Of a stretch of DNA of 64,000 nt, positions 57,378 to 64,000 are shown piece after piece (positions within the stretch are counted from its first letter, which is position 1; each line of letters opens with the position of its first letter). The stretch is from positions 25,228,001 through 25,292,000 of the forward strand of contig NC_081820.1 in the NCBI RefSeq assembly GCF_030704535.1. Direction: 5' to 3'. Position numbers and translations under genes: made by a program. The notes beneath the pieces are model-generated. The model did not search any database. It had not been told where the DNA came from and worked only from the letters and a program-made list of their open reading frames with translations. The DNA is from Vitis vinifera. Taxonomy: Eukaryota > Streptophyta > Magnoliopsida > Vitales > Vitaceae.

Positions 57378-60300
57378 GGAATATGATGCTTGAAAGCGAC
57401 TAGCTAAGAATTTTGATCCATGTACAAGGGTTGTTGATGTAGTAATGGGCATTTATATTCTCCAAAATAATTGATTTGCATTTTAGTTTTATTTGCAAAT
57501 CATAACAACCTTTTTATTTTTTATTTTTTTTGTTTACTTTATCTAAGATACATGTTATGTTCTTAAGATCATATCAACTTTATTTTATGTTTGGTTGAAA
57601 AATAGATAAGAAAAATGATTATTCATTTTATTTATTATATCCATTTATATGAGATTTAATAATCTCACAAAAAACATGCAATATAGATGTCTTTTATAAA
57701 AAGAAGAAAAATCTCAAATAAAGAAAAATAAAATTTTTATTACAAAAAGAAGAAAAATAAAAGCATATTTATATTATAATACAAATTTAAATTATATATA
57801 TATATATATATATATGAAATACAAATTAATATTTTATCCTAGTTTAAACCCTCAATTAAATATGATCTTAATTTATATAGTTTCACCACTTTGTATTTGG
57901 TTAACATTCATAAGATAGTGGTACATGATATTTGGCTTTTTCTTACTACATGAGGAAGTTGCCAAGACACCTTCATAGTAAAGATCAATCAATATCTTAT
58001 TTGGTTAGTCAAGCAAGACAAAACTCAAAAAATTATTTGGTTAGTCAAGCAAGACAAAACCCAAAAAATTAATTGTCGGCTTTTTGAAATATATCACCCA
58101 CTTTTCCACAAGAATCCATATTTGAAAATTTCAAAGATTCTTCCTCTATCACATGTCTTACCGTCAAAGTCTTCCAAGGCAAGGGCTAATATCCATTTAT
58201 TATTGAGAAATTCACTCGGTAGGCCATTGTTTGAAGTTGGCACATGTATAATGGACCATATGATATATGATTTATGACAATATAGTAGTCAAAGTCTTAT
58301 TGGAGGGCTATGATTTATGACAATATTGAATTTAACAATCTCATGAAGAAAAATGGAATATACTTATATTTTGGATAGTAAATTTATTTCTCATATTCAT
58401 TGGATCTCTAAAATATTTCTTTTCGAAATATTTCATGTTAATCACTTTGAATAAAAAAAAAATTAAAAATCTAATTTTAAAAAGATAAAATTTTGGTTTC
58501 AAAAAGAAAAAAAATGTATATTTATATGATAATATAAATTAAAATATCACACACACATATAGATTTCATTAATATTTTATCCTAGTCTAGACCATCAATT
58601 AAATATGACATTATTTTATGTAATTTCATAATTTGCATCTACTTAATATTTATAAGAAGATGATAAATGACATTTACCTTTTTCTTGCAATGATAGTACA
58701 AACTAAGCAATTTTAAAGACCGAACTTTCCTGGCTACTTGAAGGAGCTATCAAGGCACCTTCATAATAAAGATCAATCAATATTTTATTTGGTTAGTCAA
58801 GCAAGACAAAACAAAAAAGATTATTTGTCGCAAATTATTCTGCAATCACATGTCTTCCTGCAAAGATGTTAAAGTCTTCCAAGGTGAGGACAGATATCCA
58901 TTTATTGGTAAGAAAATTCATTGGTAGGCTATTGTTTGAAATTGGCACATGTATAATGGACTATACAATTGATGACACTATAATAGTCACCGTCAATAGT
59001 CTTATTGGAATTATTGAAGGACTATGATGCTTGAAAGGGATCAACTAAGATTTTTTATGGAATTTATATTCACTCCTTCAATTTTACACTAAAAATGAAT
59101 AATAATGATAGACATATACTATAAGGTGGCTTGAATTCTTAAACTATCAATTGAAAGACATTCACTAGACCAGCATGTTTTTGTTTAGGTGCTAGCCTAT
59201 GCAATCTGCTAAGGGTTGGTGATAAAAAGACAATAATCAAATAAAATCAGTTGAGTTGGTCATCTCTTCATAAAAGTAATTTATTTAATTATTTGTATGA
59301 TTTGAGTTGTGAAAATGGAAAATTTAATAATATGATGTTGTTTTAAACATTAGTCCATTTCAGCCAAAACATTAACATAAAAGGCTTGTAAACGAGTTCA
59401 TTTAGTTCCAAAATGCCTTCCAGAGGAGCAAGCCCAATAATAGGCTGATGGGGTAAGCCTAGTGATCAGCCCATACACAACTAGGCTATTTTATTCGATT
59501 CCAAAATGCCATTACTCCACTGGTGGACCCAAGGTCCCTAGCCTTGGGATTTTGGTTTCTGGGTTTTGGGCGACAAGGTAACATGGGACCCTAACCTTAT
59601 GTTTGCCATTTGCCCTGCACGTGATTCACATGCAATCAACAATAGTTGTTACAAAGTTAGTAGATTGTCCATTCGGTTGTTGGCCTTTGAGATTCTCTAA
59701 TCCACCCAAATGACCAAACTACGTCTCACAAAAACCCCCATCCGCAGCCATCGAGCATGAGCATTTTGGTCCAATTGAAATTCCTTTTGTTATTGTGATC
59801 ATTATTAGGTGAATACTACTAGTCATGCAAAGTACACATCTGGAATTTCATTTTTGTTTTGTTTTATTTTTATTTATTTATTTGTGCTGGTCTGTTGTTA
59901 TGCTTCGCTTGCAAATTGTTTGAAATCTGGACCGTGACAAAGGCCCACTTCCCCACCGTTGGTAGTGGTTCTGTGACTATAGGAGTACCTGTTGTACATG
60001 TATGGGGTAGCATGCCACGCCGGTGACTCAGATTCTGAATTGACAAGCCAATGCCACTTCATGGTAAAAAAAAAAGAAAATAGCGTGATTGGGCCGTCAC
60101 TTGAGCAAACAAATCAGAGCTGTGATTGATTTGATTGATGGATGGTTCGTTCAGTAAGTTTACCACCTCCCTCACGGTGCCCATACACAACGACACAGGC
60201 CAATTTCTACCTATAGTGATACTCTATGTAACATGTTAACATTTCTACTTGATCAAGAAGCAACAAGACCATGGCTTCTTAATTATCATGCTTTTTACTT

Positions 60301-60724
60301 GACTGACTACATAGCATGGTGGGCTATAAAAGCACTGTATGGAATTATCACTCACTATAGCCTGGTTGATCATCCCATCGATCATCGTGGACCCTATTTC
60401 AACATTGATTGAAATCAAATGAACCACACTGAAAAATGTAAATTGTCTGAAGGAAATGCTATACTATAAATGATTAAAATCCTTGAGGCTTGTACAACCT
60501 ATTGCCAATACAATCTTAGTGAAGAGCCTACCATTTTTTAATCATTTTAATAAAAAAAAAATTTCGTCAAAGTCACCATCACAGTGAATGGATACATTAT
60601 GAATATTTCCAAAAGCACATAATCAAAATATTCAATATCTTGAAGTTGTAAACAAAGAATTCCCCTAGTAAAATTGCATAGAAAATGGGAAATTTTTCAT
60701 AGACTCTCCAAAAGAAAAAATGTT

Positions 60725-61262
60725 AACATCATACATTTTTTGTAATTCCAATGACTGATTTTGTTTCCACATGGTCAATCATACACATGTGAACTCATTT
60801 CAATTCACATTTTTGTGTGGTTCAATGTTCATACACATGGCCCACTATTAATTTATAGTGATGGAATCTATACATATGTCTTTTGAAATGAAGACCCTCT
60901 TGTAGCATCATACATCTTTGGTAATTCCAATGACTATTTTTGTTTTCATATGGTCAATCATATACATGTGAACTCATTGCAATTCACATTTTTGTGTGGC
61001 TCAATGTTCTTACACATGGGAGACTATTAATTTATAGTAATGGAATCTATACATATATGTTTTTTTAAATGAAAACCCCCTTGTAGCATCATACATCTTT
61101 GGTAATTCCAATGACGGTTTTTGCTTCCATATGGTCAATCATATACATGTGAACTCTACAATTCATATTTTTTGTGTGGTTCGATGTTCTTACATATGGG
61201 CCACTATTAATTTATGGTGATGGAATCTATACATATATGACTTTTGAAAAGAAGACCCCCTG
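60725..61262. repeat. 180-bp tandem repeat, three units
   Basis: Units begin near 60725, 60904 and 61084, with shared words CATCATACAT, TGGTCAATCATA, ACATGTGAACTC and ATGGAATCTATACATAT. Spacing is 179 and 180 bases. Confidence 0.9.
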
Positions 61263-61368
61263 GTCAATCTTGGCATTCTATTGAGGTTTGTCCTTACATT
61301 TGGAGTATTTGATTCCTTTGCCTTTGGATATGTGCAATGAGATAGATGGGAAAGGGTGAAAACTTCTT

Positions 61369-61560
61369 AATGGTGGATTTTTTTTTGTAGAAAAGTAGAT
61401 GAACTAGATGTGATAGATGGAAGGTGAGATCTTCCTAATGGTGGATTTTTCATGGAAAAGTAGATGAGCCAGATGTGATAGATGGAAGAATGTGAGAATT
61501 TCCTAATGGTGGATTTTTTGTTTGAAAGTAGATGAGCTAGATGGAAGATGGTGAGAAGCA
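61369..61560. repeat. 68-bp tandem repeat, three units
   Basis: AATGGTGGATTTT starts at 61369, 61437 and 61505, each followed by AAGTAGATGA and by GATGGAAG. The period is exactly 68. Confidence 0.9.
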
Positions 61561-64000
61561 AGTCAGTTTCGTTTTGTCTTAATTCACTTTTCAACATTGG
61601 CATCCCTTATGGCCTATCGAGCACGCGGTACAATAAATTAACTTGACTCCAAAAATCCATGGTTGAGAAATTCACACATTTCCTATATCACATCAAGCTC
61701 ATTACACATTTGTAAAGAGATGACAAATTTTCATTTAAAAAGATAAAATTTTGGTTTCAAAAAGAAAAAAGAAAGTATATTTATATCATTATATAAATTA
61801 AACTATTACACATACACATATAGATTTCATTAATATTTTATCCTAATCCAGACCATCAATTAAATATGACCTTAGTTATGTATGTGTATATATATATATA
61901 TATTAATATTTCGATTTTATTTAAGTTTTAAGTCTACCAGGTCATTTGCACAAGGAAGATGATTACATATAGTGTACTTGGGACGCGTGTACTATTCCCA
62001 TCCCGGGGGTGAATGATCATAATTGTACCTCACCAGCCTGAGAAGGCAGAGGGGTCGACAAAGCCAGCTCATGCAGACAAAACGGTCAGCAATTGTGGGC
62101 CATCCGGCCTAACGACAAACTTGATGATGAAACGAACTTGAACTCACTCATGCCACGTTTCCACATTTCATTGGGTTGACTTGTAAAACTCAAAAAGTTT
62201 GGTCAGCCTAGCCAATTAATACTCAATTCTGAGCTCGGACCCCATCACTCGCAGCTATGGCAGAGATCTCTGTGCCCCTAATCTCTTTACCACCTTCACA
62301 CCCATTTGATTTTTTCATCTGAATTTCACATTTTCTCGCTTATCATTCTGGAGATTCATCAATATAATCTGTAAAGTTTAGATTTCCACAAAGTCCTCTC
62401 TTTTTAAGCGTGCTTAAGCTCATCTAAAAGTGCTTTTATGAGAATCACTTATCAATTATTTCTTTAAAAAATAAATACTACAATGAATTTTTCAAATTTT
62501 TAAAAATATTTCATAAATTTTGTTAAACCCTTTTTTTTTAAAAAAAAAAAAAAAGTCACTTTTCATGCTAAAAGCATTTGCTAAAATTATTACCAAACAG
62601 ACTTTTAGTATTGTTTCATAGCACATGCTATGGCTGAATTATATTGGATATATTGGAATGCTATAGAACGATCTATGTATATATTCTTATCCTCTTCTAT
62701 TTGTACCCAATCTCAAATGCAGCACATTAATAATATTGATTCCCATTTATTGGAGAAGAGGTTCCATATCAGGGTGCAAAGGAATATGGCATGGGCTAAT
62801 ATTGTGTAGCACGTACCTTTTTCTGGCTTCTTTATGCACTCAATTTCAGATTACATGTCATTACTCATCTTCAGCCTGCATTTCGCACCTTTTGCTTCAC
62901 AATTTCCACACACAGGTTTTGACCAATTCATGGAAAATCTAGATTCCCCATATTCTATATTTAATGGGAGTGAAGCTTCGGAAATCTAGCAAACAAAATA
63001 TATTCATAAATAAATTAAAATAGACATTGCTCATAGATACGTATTGAAATACAATGTATGGTATTATCGACATAATTCATGTAGTATTATGGTCCTATCA
63101 CATCTAGCACATTTCACATTTCTAAAGATAAAAGAAATAGAGTCCTATAAATATAAGGACCAACTTACTTTTAGTGTCAAGAAAATTGACTCGATGGTTT
63201 TATTTGAAAAGTCATATTCAATAAATAAAGCATCAAAATTGACCACATGTACAATGGTCCACAAAAATTATTGAAGGAGTGTGATGGCTGTAGGAGACCA
63301 TTTTAAAATTTTGAATATTTATTTACTCCTACAATTTTATGCTCATAATGAATTATAGTAATAGACATATACCAAGGAAAGGTTTGAGCTCTCAAATTGT
63401 TCCTTCTTTGTTAATTATTTCTCTATTAAAATGCAACTTTTGATTTGAGAGCCTAATTTAAAGTGTGAAGGGTAAGATCAAAGTCCTAATTAAATTTCAA
63501 CAAGGAGTAGAAATCTATGAATGGAGAGATCAAAGTGTCCACTAATTCGAAGAACCATATATGGAATGGTGCAATCCAATGTCCAAGAATGTAATTGTAA
63601 CCTTTAGAGGGCCCAAGGACACTTCTCTAACAAAAACTATATGGAATTACTTACAAAAGAAATGTTGTAATTGGCACTATTGTTCCTTGAAAGCCCAGAT
63701 TACTACTAGCAACAAGTTATAACAAAATAACTTACTTGAACATCTACAACCCTAATAATTATTTTTGTAGAATACTTGAAAAAAAAATAGAACTTCAAAG
63801 GAAATGGAGGATTTTCTTTGATAATTTTACGGGCAAGCAAGAACACTATTCAAACATCTAAAATGATATTTTATTACTTGTACATAACCTTTCTTACAAG
63901 AAACCAAACTATTGTTTGAAGTAGAAACTTTATTTTATTACATACACTGATCTCATAGAAACCTTACACATAAGACACAATCACACATTATTATTGGATT
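61561..64000. other. Right-edge intergenic DNA, no gene seen
   Basis: AT-rich sequence with one moderately GC-rich patch (about 61980-62280). An ATG at 62260 opens only a 21-codon frame. Nothing recognisable to the end of the window. Confidence 0.55.

Larger units (their letters stand above)
55236..60724. other. AT-rich intergenic with dispersed repeats, no gene seen
   Basis: Several degenerate copies of a unit of about 150-200 bases, with words such as TTGGTAGGCCATTGTTTGAA, CACATGTATAATGGACCATA and TTATTGGAATTATTGAAGG, occur near 57050-57400, 58170-58330 and 58900-59050; a weak one is near 63240. Each is preceded by TTTGGTTAGTCAAGCAAGAC-like text further upstream. Family unknown. No coding frame is convincing. 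Confidence 0.55.

Noticed and set aside
62260-62325. ATG with MAEISVPLISLPP, resembling the start of an NLR or other resistance gene
   Set aside because: The frame stops after 21 codons and no downstream exon is seen.
1-64000. CRISPR arrays, operons or bacterial-type systems
   Set aside because: Introns, plant gene families and retroelements show plant nuclear DNA; tandem repeats seen lack spacer structure.
1-64000. tRNA or rRNA genes
   Set aside because: No stretch with convincing tRNA A and B boxes or rRNA-like sequence was noticed by eye; a covariance-model search would be decisive.

Overview
The window is nuclear DNA from a flowering plant, most likely a woody eudicot; grapevine (Vitis) would fit but is not proven. 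Genes are interrupted by canonical GT-AG introns, the intergenic DNA is very AT-rich, and there are LTR retroelement fossils, microsatellites, a PPR pseudogene of plant type and receptor-like kinases of the LRK10L class (GUB_WAK ectodomain, membrane segment, non-RD Ser/Thr kinase).

The core content is a small family of LRK10L genes arranged as head-to-head pairs. Each pair has a minus-strand receptor kinase and a plus-strand receptor kinase that share one short promoter region. Unit 1 (about 720-4817) keeps the plus-strand gene and a truncated piece of the minus-strand ectodomain. Unit 2 (15876-22214) and unit 3 (46474-52618) hold both genes. Units 2 and 3 lie in a direct 12.2-kb segmental duplication, copy A 12430-24690 and copy B 43032-55235. 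A fourth, broken kinase piece lies at 25680-26300.

Between the two duplication copies is an 18-kb accessory stretch. It contains a dead kinase fragment, a dead EMB2261-like PPR gene (about 26474-27700), and a 2.9-kb tandem duplication (28602-31517 and 31518-37471). Two LTR-type elements with 5-bp target duplications follow (33083-36048 and 36279-41372); both carry degraded pieces of host genes, GASA/snakin-like and NOT1-like. A Ty1/copia fossil ends exactly where duplication copy B begins. The flanks (4818-12430 and 55236-64000) are repeat-rich and show no convincing gene.

The receptor genes are predicted to sit in the plasma membrane, with the cysteine-rich ectodomain outside and the kinase inside. 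Exon structure is constant: a large ectodomain exon, a mini-exon of 27, 30 or 60 bases, and a kinase exon, all joined in phase 1. Differences between copies fall mainly in the ectodomain. They include an exact 273-bp in-frame duplication in one gene, a stop codon created across a splice junction in another, and a shifted acceptor that would remove the membrane segment in a third.
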